This document shows positions 16,371 to 24,345 of a stretch of 53,884 bases of DNA, piece after piece. Location: assembly GCF_029977985.1 (NCBI RefSeq), contig NZ_JARKOT010000008.1, positions 1 through 53,884 of the forward strand, in the 5' to 3' direction. The DNA comes from Propioniciclava sp. Lineage in GTDB: Bacteria; Actinomycetota; Actinomycetes; Propionibacteriales; Propionibacteriaceae. The translations under genes and the position numbers were made by a program. The notes under the pieces are model-generated. The model searched no databases and was not told the origin of the DNA. It saw only the letters and a list, made by a program, of their open reading frames with translations. The stretch's first letter is position 1. The number at the start of each line of letters is the position of its first letter.

Positions 16371-16952
16371 ATGACCCCCACGACCACCCTCCCCGACCTC
16401 CGCCCCGCGCTCGCCCAGTCGCAGGCTTGGGTCGCCGAACTGATCGCCGGCGTCCGCCCCGACCAGTGGGACGCCCCCACCCCCTGCACCGACTGGACCG
16501 TCCGCGACCTCGTCGGCCACCTCTTCGCCGTGCAGAGCCGCATCGAGGCCAACCCGGCCGGCAGCGTCAACCACCTCCCGTCGACGCTCCCCGTGCCGGA
16601 CGCCGACGCCGCCGCCGCGTTCCGCACCGCAGCCGAGCGGGGCGCCGCCGCCTGGTCCGACGAGGCCCTGGCGAGCACCGTCGTCCGGCCCTACGGCGAG
16701 GTTCCCGGCGCCGTCGCCGTCGCCGACTTCACGCGCGAGCACCTCGTCCACGGGTGGGATCTCGCCACCGCCACGGGCCAGGACCCCGAGGCGCTCGGCG
16801 ACCTGGCGGCGACGATCCTGCCGTCGGCCCGCCAGTTCCTGCCCGCGGAGATGCGGGGGGCAGGCATCCCGTTCGACCCGGTCGTCGAGCCCGCGGCTGA
16901 CGCCGGACCCACGGAGCAGCTCGCCAACTGGCTCGGCCGCCGGAGCCGGTGA
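16371..16952 (+). CDS. TIGR03086-family DinB-fold metal-binding protein
   Basis: 193 aa. The pattern VRPDQWDAPTPCTDWTVRDL followed by VGHLFAVQSRIE is the hallmark N-terminus of TIGR03086 proteins, related to mycothiol-dependent maleylpyruvate isomerase; the metal-ligand histidine of VGHL and the later FTREHLVHGWDLATATGQ motif are both present. These proteins are thought to be thiol-dependent, metal-binding enzymes, but no substrate is established. GAGGAGATC stands before the ATG. It is divergent from the WYL regulator and followed by a strong hairpin, so it is monocistronic. A second member lies at 20320. Confidence 0.85.
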   Translation: MTPTTTLPDLRPALAQSQAWVAELIAGVRPDQWDAPTPCTDWTVRDLVGHLFAVQSRIEANPAGSVNHLPSTLPVPDADAAAAFRTAAERGAAAWSDEALASTVVRPYGEVPGAVAVADFTREHLVHGWDLATATGQDPEALGDLAATILPSARQFLPAEMRGAGIPFDPVVEPAADAGPTEQLANWLGRRSR

Positions 16953-17009
16953 CGTGGGCGTCGATCGGGAGCGCGCCAGCGTCCCGCCGGCGTCCGAGTG
17001 AAAAGTGGT

Positions 17010-17037
17010 GGACGCCGGGCTCCTGCGCCCGGCGTCC
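17010..17037. terminator. hairpin terminator after the TIGR03086 gene
   Basis: GGACGCCGGG pairs perfectly with CCCGGCGTCC across an eight-base loop. There is no T-run. It lies 58 bp after the stop codon and is built from the GGACGCC/GGCGTCC word that recurs all over the window. Confidence 0.6.
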
Positions 17038-17145
17038 GCGCTGGCTAGCGTGAGCCTTGGCGGGGCCTGAACCAGAGACGGTCCCCGGGCTGCCAGCGCG
17101 GGTGGCGAGTCGGTCCCGTCAGTGACGAACCACGAGGGGTTCACC

Positions 17146-18483
17146 ATGACCGATCCGCGCAGGATCCTCATCCTCGGGGCCGCGGGCCGCGACTTCCACA
17201 CCTTCAACGTCCTCTACCGGGACGACCCCAGCCACCGCGTCGTGGCCTTCACGGCCACGCAGATCCCCGACATCGCCGGCCGCGCCTACCCGCCCGAACT
17301 CGCCGGCGCTCTCTACCCCGACGGCATCCCGATCGTCGACGAGGCCGAACTCGAAGCGATCATCGCGCGCGAGGGCGTCCAGGAGTGCGTCTTCGCCTAC
17401 TCCGACGTCTCCCACGAGACCGTCATGCACCTCGCCAGCCGGTGCATCGCCGCCGGCGCCGACTTCGTGGTCCCGGGCGGGGCGGCGTCGATGATCACGT
17501 CGACCAAGCCGGTCATCGCCGTGTGCGCCGTCCGCACGGGCGTCGGCAAGTCGCAGACCAGCCGCTACCTGGTGAGGATCCTGCAGGGGCTGGGCAAGCG
17601 GGTCGTGTCGATCCGGCACCCGATGCCGTACGGCGACCTCGCCCAGCAGGCCGTGCAGCGCTTCGCGACCTACGCCGACCTCGACCGTCACCACTGCACC
17701 ATCGAGGAACGCGAGGAGTACGAGCCCCACATCGACGCCGGCTTCCTCATCTACTCCGGCGTCGACTACGCGGCCATCCTGCGCGAGGCCGAAGCCGAGG
17801 CCGACGTCATCCTGTGGGACGGCGGCAACAACGACCTCCCCTTCTACGCCCCCGACCTGCACATCGTCCTCGCCGACCCGCTGCGCCCCGGCGACGAAGC
17901 CCGCTACCACCCCGGCGAGGCGAACGTCCGTCTGGCCGACCTCGTCATCGTCGCCAAGTGCGACTCGGCCGATCCGGACGCCGTCGCTGCGGTCGAGGCG
18001 TCGGTGCGGTCCCTCAACCCGGACGCCCGCATCCTGCGCTGCGACTCCCCCGTCACCGTCGAGGATCCGGACGCCATCCGCGGCAAGCGAGTGGTCGTCG
18101 TCGAGGACGGCCCCACCCTCACCCACGGCTCCATGACCTTCGGCGCCGGAGTCGTGGGGGCGAAGGCCGCCGGCGTCGCCGAGATCGTGGACCCGGCTCC
18201 GGTCGCGGTGGCCTCCCTGGCGCGGACCTACGAGAAGTACCCCAACGCCCGAGGCATCCTGCCCGCGATGGGCTACGGCGAGGCCCAGATCCGCGACCTC
18301 GAGGCCACGATCGACGCGACGGACGCCGACGCCGTCGTCGTCGGGACCCCCATCGACCTCACCCGCGTCCTCACCGTGAACAAGCCCATGATCCGGGCGC
18401 GGTACGAGCTGCGCGAGCAGCAGGCAGGGGTGCTGGAGGAGGAGGTTCGCGCGGCCGTGCTCGGGGGCCAGGGCGACGCCTGA
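17146..18483 (+). CDS. cyclic 2,3-diphosphoglycerate synthetase-like P-loop protein
   Basis: 445 aa. The N-terminal Rossmann-like domain has RILILGAAGRDFHTFNVLYR (7-26) and VVAFTATQIPDIAGRAYPP; the central P-loop is CAVRTGVGKSQTSR (127-140), followed by VSIRHPMPYGDL and the Asp-rich stretch DVILWDGGNNDLPF. Bacterial relatives are commonly annotated as cyclic 2,3-diphosphoglycerate synthetase or as GTPases; whether they make cDPG in bacteria is unproven. The ATG at 17146 was chosen because CGAGGGG lies just upstream; a GTG at 17122 is the alternative. The 5' leader may reach a TAGCGT box at about 17045. The gene is monocistronic. Confidence 0.78.
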   Translation: MTDPRRILILGAAGRDFHTFNVLYRDDPSHRVVAFTATQIPDIAGRAYPPELAGALYPDGIPIVDEAELEAIIAREGVQECVFAYSDVSHETVMHLASRCIAAGADFVVPGGAASMITSTKPVIAVCAVRTGVGKSQTSRYLVRILQGLGKRVVSIRHPMPYGDLAQQAVQRFATYADLDRHHCTIEEREEYEPHIDAGFLIYSGVDYAAILREAEAEADVILWDGGNNDLPFYAPDLHIVLADPLRPGDEARYHPGEANVRLADLVIVAKCDSADPDAVAAVEASVRSLNPDARILRCDSPVTVEDPDAIRGKRVVVVEDGPTLTHGSMTFGAGVVGAKAAGVAEIVDPAPVAVASLARTYEKYPNARGILPAMGYGEAQIRDLEATIDATDADAVVVGTPIDLTRVLTVNKPMIRARYELREQQAGVLEEEVRAAVLGGQGDA

Positions 18484-18617
18484 GTCCGGCCCCCGCGCGG
18501 GCGCGGGCTGGCCACCGAACGCAGGTTGGTCACTCGACGCCCCCACCCCCGCCCGATCAGGAATCGAGTGTCACGTTCTCGTCGGTCGCCCGCGTCAGGA
18601 CGCACCGACCCGTGCTC

Positions 18618-18646
18618 CACGGATTCAGTGTTACACTGGATCCGTG
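18618..18646. promoter_or_regulatory. vapBC operator-promoter overlapping a leaderless start codon
   Basis: Two 14-base arms, CACGGATTCAGTGT and ACACTGGATCCGTG, face each other around a single T with one mismatch. The right arm ends in the GTG start codon (18644-18646). The -10 box TACACT (18632-18637) is inside the palindrome, six bases before the start codon, so a bound VapBC complex would cover promoter, transcription start and start codon together. Confidence 0.75.
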
Positions 18647-18877
18647 GCGAATCTGACGATCACGGTGGATGAGACGACCCTGAAGCGCGCCCGGATGCGT
18701 GCCCTGCAGCGCGACGAGTCGGTGAACGCCTATCTCGCCGAGGCTCTCCGCCGCTACGCGGCCGCCGACGACGCGCCCGACCGCATGGCCGGCGTGCTGC
18801 GCGCGGCGCGGGCGAGCACCTCCGGCTCGGGGGCCGAAGGCCGCACCTGGACGCGGGAGGAACTCCACCGTGGCTGA
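18644..18877 (+). CDS. VapB-like ribbon-helix-helix antitoxin
   Basis: 77 aa starting (V)ANLTITVDETTLKRARMRAL, the strand-helix-helix pattern of RHH antitoxins, with a flexible C-terminal half (GRTWTREELHRG) that should wrap the toxin. The gene appears leaderless: there is no ribosome-binding site and a -10 box sits six bases before the GTG. Its end overlaps the toxin gene by eight bases. The palindrome over the promoter and start codon is the expected autoregulatory site. Confidence 0.85.
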   Translation: MANLTITVDETTLKRARMRALQRDESVNAYLAEALRRYAAADDAPDRMAGVLRAARASTSGSGAEGRTWTREELHRG

Positions 18878-19289
18878 CTTCCTCGACACCAACGTCCTGG
18901 TCTACGCCTTCGACGCGTCGGAGCCCACGAAGCAAGCCACGGCTCAGCAGCTCCTGAGCGACCACCCCGATGCCTGCATCAGCACGCAGGTGTTGTTGGA
19001 GTGGTTCTCGGCTGTGACGAGGAAGTTCACCCCGCCTCTGCCGCTGACGGACGCGGTGGCCGCGCTGGAGACACTGGCGGCTCTCGACGTCCTCCCCGCC
19101 GACGCGGAACTGGTCGTGCGCGCCGCCCGCGCGTCCCGGGATCACCAGCTCTCGATCTGGGACGCCATGATCATCGAGAGCGCTGCCCTCGGTGGCTGCT
19201 CGACGCTGTGGACCGAAGACCTCAGCGACGGCACCACCCTCCGCGGCGTCACGATCCGCAACCCGTTCGCCGAACAGCCGCTCCGCTGA
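18870..19289 (+). CDS. VapC-like PIN-domain ribonuclease toxin
   Basis: 139 aa PIN domain. Probable metal-binding acidic residues are D6 in FLDTNVLVYAFD, E43 in VLLEWFSAV, D98 in SIWDAMIIESA and the later aspartate in LWTEDLSDG. The set is complete, so the nuclease should be active, cutting a specific RNA (often tRNA or rRNA in this family) when freed from VapB. Translation starts at GTG 18870 inside the end of the antitoxin gene, with GGAGG about 15 bases upstream. Length is normal for VapC. Confidence 0.88.
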   Translation: MADFLDTNVLVYAFDASEPTKQATAQQLLSDHPDACISTQVLLEWFSAVTRKFTPPLPLTDAVAALETLAALDVLPADAELVVRAARASRDHQLSIWDAMIIESAALGGCSTLWTEDLSDGTTLRGVTIRNPFAEQPLR

Positions 19290-19321
19290 GCCGCAGAGCC
19301 CCGCTCACCCGCGCCGCTCGG

Positions 19322-19370
19322 ACAGCCCTCGAGGTAGGAGATCTGGCCGAAGTGCTGGCTGACCTCTGCC
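19322..19370 (-). pseudogene. remnant of a second DinB-family gene (3' end only)
   Basis: The minus strand here encodes SQHFGQISYLEG, and the DNA is clearly related to the end of the intact DinB gene at 21555-21605 (NQHLGQIAYLKG). No upstream part remains: the AraC gene starts its end at 19375. It looks like the leftover of a duplicated DinB gene. Confidence 0.55.
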
Positions 19371-19374
19371 GGCC

Positions 19375-20235
19375 CTACTCCGCCGACTTCATCTGCCGCG
19401 CGTACGCCGCCGGGGAGACGCCGAGGGCGCCTGTGAAGTCCCGGGTGAGGTGGGCCTGGTCGGCGTAGCCGAGGTCGGCGGCGACGGCTGCCCAGTCCAC
19501 GGAGTCCCCTGCGCGGACGAGCTCGGCGGCGTCCAGGAGACGGCTCCGCCGGATCACCCAGGCCGGGCTCACGCCGGCGCAGGAGGCGAACATGCGCTGC
19601 AGCGTCCGCGGGGAAACGCCCGCCAGCGCGGCCAGCTCCTCGACCCGCCGCACGGACCGGTCCCGCTCAGCCACCCCCGCCACCCGGCCCACCTCGCGCG
19701 CGAGCTCGACACGCGCGGGGTCCCGGCCCGCCAGCAGCCCGGCGAGCACCTCCCCCAGCCGGCGCGCGACCTCGGCGGGCGGCGTCCCGTCGCACCGCTC
19801 GGCCAGGCCGGCGATCGCCGGACCCAACACCTCGGACGCCGGCACCGCCCGGTCGGTCAGGCGCCGCACGTCGTCGACCCAGGCGCCGAAACCGCCGGTC
19901 GTGGTCTTGGCGGCCACGTTCCAGCCGCGCCCGGTCAACACCCGCGTCGCCAAGCGAGTGGTGACCCCGGTGACCACCTCCCGCAGCGGGTGGGGTCCGG
20001 GCGGCGGGGCGACGGCGTCCGGCGGCGGATTGCCGGCCGACACGTTCACCCCCGGCTGCGACAGCACCTGCTGGGGATGGCTCAGGCCCCTCGGCAAGTC
20101 CCAGGCGACCGACCAGAACCAGTCGACCAGACCAGCCAACTGCGGCGGCGCCGGGTGGCGCTCGAACGCGACGAACCGCATCATCCGCCCGGGCGCGATG
20201 ATGCCGCGCGTGTCGTCCGGGACCGGCTGGCTCAT
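19375..20235 (-). CDS. AraC-family transcriptional regulator
   Basis: 286 aa. The C-terminal AraC domain has two helix-turn-helix motifs at about 188-275: RVEELAALAGVSPRTLQRMF and DWAAVAADLGYADQAHLTRD, followed by FTGALGVSPAAYARQM. The N-terminal domain (about 18-150, MRFVAFERHPAPPQLAGLVD then WFWSVAWDLP) resembles the DUF6597 sensor found in actinobacterial AraC regulators. The start at 20235 is six bases from a TACGTT -10 box, suggesting a leaderless mRNA. It is divergent from the TIGR03086 gene at 20320 and probably controls it. Confidence 0.88.
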   Translation of the reverse strand: MSQPVPDDTRGIIAPGRMMRFVAFERHPAPPQLAGLVDWFWSVAWDLPRGLSHPQQVLSQPGVNVSAGNPPPDAVAPPPGPHPLREVVTGVTTRLATRVLTGRGWNVAAKTTTGGFGAWVDDVRRLTDRAVPASEVLGPAIAGLAERCDGTPPAEVARRLGEVLAGLLAGRDPARVELAREVGRVAGVAERDRSVRRVEELAALAGVSPRTLQRMFASCAGVSPAWVIRRSRLLDAAELVRAGDSVDWAAVAADLGYADQAHLTRDFTGALGVSPAAYARQMKSAE

Positions 20236-20319
20236 GCGCCGAACGTACCGGGCGGCGTCCGGCGATCGTGTCGCGAATCTTCAATCACGGACGCCGCCGG
20301 CTTCCGTAGGTTCTCGGTC

Positions 20320-20907
20320 ATGAACACCACCCAGCAGACCACCGATCACCTGCGGGCCGTCCTCGCCGACCTCGCCGACGTGCTCGACCGCATCACCCCT
20401 GACCAGGCCACCGACCCCACCCCCTGCGCCGAGTGGGACGTCGCCACCGCCCGCCAACACACCCTCGGCTGGCTGACCGCCTTCACCGACGGCTACGCCG
20501 CCGAGGACGGGCTCTGCTCCGACCCGGACGCCGTCACCGTGGAGGGGACCGGCGCCGACCAGGTGCGCGCCTGCTCGGCCCGGCTGGCCGAGGTGCTGCC
20601 GGCCGCCGCCGACGGGCAGCTGTTCATCGGCGAGGCCGGCATGCCGGGCGGGATGGCGCTGTCGATGATCCTGTGGGAATACCAGATGCACGGCTGGGAT
20701 CTTGCCGCCGCCACCGGCCAGATCTGGTCGCCCGACGCAGCCGGCGTCGAGGAGTCGCTCGCGTTCGCCCCCGGCATGCTCACCCCCGACTACCAGGGCG
20801 AAGGCATGTCGTTCGGCCCGCGCGTCGAGGTCGGCCCGGACGCCCCCGCGTTCGACCGCCTGCTCGGCCTGTCCGGGCGCGACCCGCAGTGGCGGCGTCC
20901 GGCCTGA
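20320..20907 (+). CDS. TIGR03086-family DinB-fold protein, second copy
   Basis: 195 aa. ITPDQATDPTPCAEWDVATA matches the family N-terminus and MILWEYQMHGWDLAAATGQ the C-terminal motif; in place of the VGHL metal-ligand motif it has RQHTLGW, so the histidine is shifted or replaced and metal binding may differ from the copy at 16371. It appears leaderless: TAGGTT (20307-20312) is seven bases before the ATG. It is divergent from an AraC regulator, and its stop overlaps a GGCGTCCGG hairpin. Confidence 0.8.
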   Translation: MNTTQQTTDHLRAVLADLADVLDRITPDQATDPTPCAEWDVATARQHTLGWLTAFTDGYAAEDGLCSDPDAVTVEGTGADQVRACSARLAEVLPAAADGQLFIGEAGMPGGMALSMILWEYQMHGWDLAAATGQIWSPDAAGVEESLAFAPGMLTPDYQGEGMSFGPRVEVGPDAPAFDRLLGLSGRDPQWRRPA

Positions 20908-20931
20908 CGCGCGGACCGGCGCCCGGACGCC
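20894..20931. terminator. hairpin overlapping the end of the second TIGR03086 gene
   Basis: GGCGTCCGG (20894-20902) pairs with CCGGACGCC (20923-20931) across a 20-base loop. The left arm is inside the last codons, where it forces the codons CGT CCG. No T-run is present. Confidence 0.5.
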
Positions 20932-21003
20932 GGCCTGAGGCGCGGGCCCCCGGCACTAGCATGGGCGGCGACGGGCGCAGAGGTGAGCCCGAGCGGAGGC
21001 GCC

Positions 21004-21528
21004 ATGACCGAGTTCGTGTTCTTCTCCCTCCCGACGCTGGTCTACCTGCTCGTGCGCCGGCGGGACCCCGACGCCCGCGCCACCATGGGCCTGAGGCTCC
21101 CCCGAGCGAGTGACTGGTTGCTCGGCCTGCTCGCGCTGGCGATCTCGCTCGGTATCGGCTGGGCAGCGACGCTCGCGATCCCGCCCGAGATCCTCCGCGG
21201 GCCGGGAACGGCGGGCCGGGTCACCGGCCTGGTCGGCGCCGTGGCCGTGGCACTCCGGGCGCTCGGCGAGGAGGTCTTCTTCCGGGGCTTCCTGCAGGGG
21301 TGGGTCGCCAAGCGCTGGGGCGGCGTCGCGGGCATCGTCGTCCAGGGCGTCGCCTTCCTCCTGCCGCACCTGATGCTGCTCACCCTGGGGACGGTGATGA
21401 TTCCGCTCGTCGCGGGCCAGTTCGTGATCGGGCTCGTCATGGGCTGGCTGCGCCACCACACCGGCAGCATCGGGCCCAGCTCGCTGGCCCACATCGTCAC
21501 GAACCTCGTCGTCGCGCTGGCGCCCTGA
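21004..21528 (+). CDS. CPBP-family intramembrane metalloprotease
   Basis: 174 aa with about five membrane segments. The family motifs are present: EExxxR in GEEVFFRGFLQGW (about 90-95), a histidine in FLLPHLMLL and another in SLAHIVTNLVV. The core is as in Rce1/CAAX-type proteases, which in bacteria act in bacteriocin immunity or unknown membrane processing. The ATG at 21004 follows GAGCGGAGGC; an earlier GTG at 20983 lacks a ribosome site. It is short at the N-terminus compared with many members. It converges with the DinB gene. Confidence 0.8.
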   Translation: MTEFVFFSLPTLVYLLVRRRDPDARATMGLRLPRASDWLLGLLALAISLGIGWAATLAIPPEILRGPGTAGRVTGLVGAVAVALRALGEEVFFRGFLQGWVAKRWGGVAGIVVQGVAFLLPHLMLLTLGTVMIPLVAGQFVIGLVMGWLRHHTGSIGPSSLAHIVTNLVVALAP

Positions 21529-21543
21529 ACGCGAGCCGCCCCG

Positions 21544-22056
21544 TCACCCCCGGCGCCCGTACAACCCCTTGAGGTAGGCGATCTGGCCGAGGTGCTGGTT
21601 GACCTCGTCGACCACGCTCACGAGCCGGACGGCCGCGGTGACCGGCGGATCCCAGCGGGTGTCAACGATCCGCGCGTAGTCGGTGAGGCGGTCCAAGACC
21701 CGATGGGTCAGGGCATTGACGTTGTTGGCGTAGCCGATCAGCGCTGGCGCGGCACCGCGCCAGGCGGCGACGTCGTCGTCCGACTGGCCGTAGCCGTGCG
21801 CCTCGGGCGGGTAGGGCAGCCCGAAGACCTGCTGCCACCCGTTCGCGAACCACGCCTGCTCGACGCCGCCCACGTCGGCCAGATGATCGTCCTGGACGCG
21901 CAGCACGTGCCACGCGATCCAGCCCATCGGGTTCGCGCCCGGCGCGGGCCGCCACACGAGCGCGGCCTCGTCGAGGTCGGTGAGGGCGCTGGTGAGGTCG
22001 TCGCGGAAGCGGTCGAACGAATCCAGCAGCATCAGCCGGGCAACATCGGTGCTCAT
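21544..22056 (-). CDS. DinB-superfamily (DUF664) protein
   Basis: 170 aa four-helix DinB-fold protein. Histidines expected to bind metal are visible in MGWIAWHVLRVQDDHLA (two, around residues 48-56) and in VDEVNQHLGQIAYLKGLYG near the C-terminus, completing the usual triad. Enzymatic role is unknown; relatives include bacillithiol or mycothiol S-transferases. The ATG at 22056 lies seven bases after a TACGGT -10 box, so the mRNA is probably leaderless. The last 50 bp are duplicated as a remnant at 19322-19370. Confidence 0.82.
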   Translation of the reverse strand: MSTDVARLMLLDSFDRFRDDLTSALTDLDEAALVWRPAPGANPMGWIAWHVLRVQDDHLADVGGVEQAWFANGWQQVFGLPYPPEAHGYGQSDDDVAAWRGAAPALIGYANNVNALTHRVLDRLTDYARIVDTRWDPPVTAAVRLVSVVDEVNQHLGQIAYLKGLYGRRG

Positions 22057-22111
22057 GGACCCCACCGTAGGCCGAAAGCACACGACCCCGGACCCGCTCG
22101 ATGCCCATCAG

Positions 22112-22891
22112 TCACGATGCGAACGCGCCCGTCCCGTGACGGCGTCCACGCCGGTCCTGCCCGCGATAGAGCAGGGCAGCAACGATCGCCCAGCCGACGC
22201 CGACACACGCCTCCAGCGCGAGCTCGGTGCCGAGCGGGCGCCCGGCCAGCGCGTTCCGCAGCGCCGTGACGGAATGCCGCAGCGGCAACACGGCCCCGAC
22301 CCGGTCGACCACCGGATTCCTCGCCGGCGCGAACAGCGCCCCGGACACCACCGTGAGCACGGCGGTTGCGCTGTTGTAGGTGAGCGTGTCCCAGCGTGAA
22401 CCCAGCGCGGGCGCGATCACCGCGAGTCCGAGCATCGACGCGCTGAACACCGCCGGCAGCACCACCCAACCCCACCGCAGCAGGGGCCAGACCAGATCCA
22501 GCTGACCGGTCAACAGCGGCAGCCCGATCATCGCCACTGCCGCTGCCACCACGCCTTGCGCCGCCATCGGCAGCCCCCGCGCGGCGTCCTGGCCGATCGC
22601 CGGCACCCGCCCCAGCGACACCTGCGGATAGGTGCCCGACCACACGTCCCACATCGGCACGTCGCTCATGTGGGCCACGCACGCGCTCGCCACGGCCAGC
22701 ACCGCGCACCCCACGACGGCGAAGCGCAGCCCCTCGACGCCACCCGTCAGCGAGCCGACGAGGCAGAACACGAGCAACCGCAGCAGTTCCGGCACCAGCA
22801 CACCTACCAGATAGACCATGGGGGGGTACTCGTGCCGCACCGCCAGCCAGCCCAGCCGCACGTTGGCGGCCAACAAGTCAGGCGAGCTCAA
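22112..22891 (-). CDS. ABC-2 type permease
   Basis: 259 aa with about six membrane helices, beginning MSSPDLLAANVRLGWLAVRH, a typical ABC-2 permease start; the pattern DVPMWDVWSGTYPQVSLGR and the late LPLRHSVTALRNALAG also fit. Such proteins form a heterodimeric exporter with a second permease and an ATPase. Here no ATPase gene is next to it, and the partner permease survives only as the C-terminal half of the fusion protein upstream. The start overlaps that gene by 14 bp. The transporter is therefore probably not functional unless an ATPase elsewhere serves it. Confidence 0.75.
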   Translation of the reverse strand: MSSPDLLAANVRLGWLAVRHEYPPMVYLVGVLVPELLRLLVFCLVGSLTGGVEGLRFAVVGCAVLAVASACVAHMSDVPMWDVWSGTYPQVSLGRVPAIGQDAARGLPMAAQGVVAAAVAMIGLPLLTGQLDLVWPLLRWGWVVLPAVFSASMLGLAVIAPALGSRWDTLTYNSATAVLTVVSGALFAPARNPVVDRVGAVLPLRHSVTALRNALAGRPLGTELALEACVGVGWAIVAALLYRGQDRRGRRHGTGAFAS

Positions 22892-23660
22892 GGCTCGCCT
22901 CCTTCCGCGCCCGGCGCAGCAGCACCCCGACGCTCCACACCCCCACCGCCGCGTACACCACCGCGAGTGCGAGCGCCCACCCCAACGCCGACCATTGCGG
23001 CACCGTCGCCGTCGAAGTCAGGAACCTTTGCAGGTGCGACAACGTGATCCCCTGGCCGATCCACGACACCCAGTCCGGCAGCATCTCCAGCGGGATGATC
23101 GTGCCCCCCAGCAGCAGCACCGGCGTCCCCACCGCCGTGGTCAACTGGAACGCGTAGCGGCTCAGCATGAGCACGCCGGCCAGCGTCCGCAGCGAATCGG
23201 CCGGGACGAGGGCGGGGCTGAGGCTCAGGCCGACGACCGTCTTGCCCTGAGCGGGAACGGAGTCGTGCGTCACCTGGTCGGGGGTGACGATGCCGCCGGC
23301 GACCAGGTCCCGCTCGGCGCGCATCCCCACGAGTTCGTCGATCTGGGCGGCGGGGATGGTGGTGAGAGCGGGGTCGACGCCGATGCGGACGGTGATGAGG
23401 TCGTCGCGCGTGATCTCGGTGCCGCGGTCGACGTTCGCGCGGACGGCGACCACCTCACGCGCGGACGACACCGACGTGTAGGCGAGGACGCCGAGCAGCG
23501 CGCCGAGGCAGATCGCGGCGACGGCGGCCACGACGATCAGCGGACGCCGGCGCATCTTGGGGGGCGGGGCGAGCTGCGGGCTGACCCGTTGGTCGGCGGC
23601 CGGCGGCGGGACGTCCTGGCCGTTGCGCGGCTGCGTCGGGGCGCTCATCGGTGGGTTCAT
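22878..23660 (-). CDS. chimera: SAF (CpaB-like) N-terminus fused to ABC-2 permease C-terminus
   Basis: 260 aa in one open frame. Residues 1-150 look like a SAF-domain protein: proline-rich cytoplasmic tail, one membrane helix (about 37-59), then VVAVRANVDRGTEITRDDLI and TIPAAQIDELVGMRAERDLV, with GGIVTPDQV. From about residue 157 (TLAGVLMLSRYAFQL) the sequence becomes the last four helices of an ABC-2 permease: VGTPVLLLGGTIIPLEMLPD, then SHLQRFL and a final helix. The junction is near nucleotides 23190-23200. GAAGGAACC precedes the ATG. A deletion joining two genes is the simplest origin; a sequence or assembly error is the alternative. The protein is open and could be expressed. Confidence 0.75.
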   Translation of the reverse strand: MNPPMSAPTQPRNGQDVPPPAADQRVSPQLAPPPKMRRRPLIVVAAVAAICLGALLGVLAYTSVSSAREVVAVRANVDRGTEITRDDLITVRIGVDPALTTIPAAQIDELVGMRAERDLVAGGIVTPDQVTHDSVPAQGKTVVGLSLSPALVPADSLRTLAGVLMLSRYAFQLTTAVGTPVLLLGGTIIPLEMLPDWVSWIGQGITLSHLQRFLTSTATVPQWSALGWALALAVVYAAVGVWSVGVLLRRARKEASLELA

Positions 23661-23700
23661 GGCGTTGGTTCCTTCGTGCGGGGTGGTCGGGGCGGGTCGA

Positions 23701-24132
23701 TCAGGTGAGGTAGTCGGTGAGGCCGGCCGTGATCAAGTGACCGCGCGAGGAGGCTCCGAAGCGTTCGACCAAGTCGTCGAGCGTGTGGAAGTCGGCCTCG
23801 CGAAGGCGGTAGTTGAGGGGGATGAGCGGGCGGTGCGCGATGCGGGCCGTGCGGCTGGCAGGGCGGGGGGCGAACACGTGGCCGCCGGTGACGCCGGCGG
23901 GTTCGATGAGTTCGGCGAGGCGCGGGTACGCGTGCTCGATGGCGGCGATGATCGCGTCGCCGTGGGACATGCCGGTGCGGGCACAGAGTTCTTCGAGCGG
24001 CTTGATGAGCGCAACCGGCACGTGGCAGTTGGACGGCCGGATGCGGTCGGCGGCTCGCCGTCCGGACGCCGACGCTGCGGCCCTAGGGGCCTGCGCGGGG
24101 GCGTGGTCCTGCACGGTGGGCTGACCGCTCAC
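23701..24132 (-). CDS. putative tandem ribbon-helix-helix protein of mobile-element type
   Basis: 143 aa from a GTG preceded by GGAGG. Two similar strand-helix-helix units can be seen: CHVPVALIKPLEELCARTGM with SHGDAIIAAIEHAY (about 40-73) and PLNYRLREADFHTLDDLVER with FGASSRGHLITAGLTDYL (about 105-142). I read these as two RHH folds, which would make a one-chain DNA-binding unit. The protein lies directly upstream of the SAF chimera, 40 bp apart on the same strand. The pair resembles gene pairs I associate with actinobacterial plasmids or integrative elements, but this is from memory and untested. Confidence 0.55.
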   Translation of the reverse strand: MSGQPTVQDHAPAQAPRAAASASGRRAADRIRPSNCHVPVALIKPLEELCARTGMSHGDAIIAAIEHAYPRLAELIEPAGVTGGHVFAPRPASRTARIAHRPLIPLNYRLREADFHTLDDLVERFGASSRGHLITAGLTDYLT

Positions 24133-24345
24133 GGGGTGGTACCTCCAGGGGCGGGTGACAGCCGAGACTCCGACCGTCGGGGTGGCCCCACCATCGCTGC
24201 TTATGGCGACGAAAAAGTGTCGTCTCAGGTTCTGGACCCCTGCCCGGCCGTTGGTGACCTGGTGGGGGTCCGTTGACCCTCTGCTGGTGGCGTCGGCGGC
24301 GTCGGCGCCCGGCGTGCGTCCGATCCGGCATGGGATCATGGGGGC

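Noticed and set aside
17040-17145. Possible riboswitch in the leader of the cDPG synthetase-like gene
   Set aside because: The leader is about 90 nt but shows no known aptamer features; only simple GC-rich pairing.
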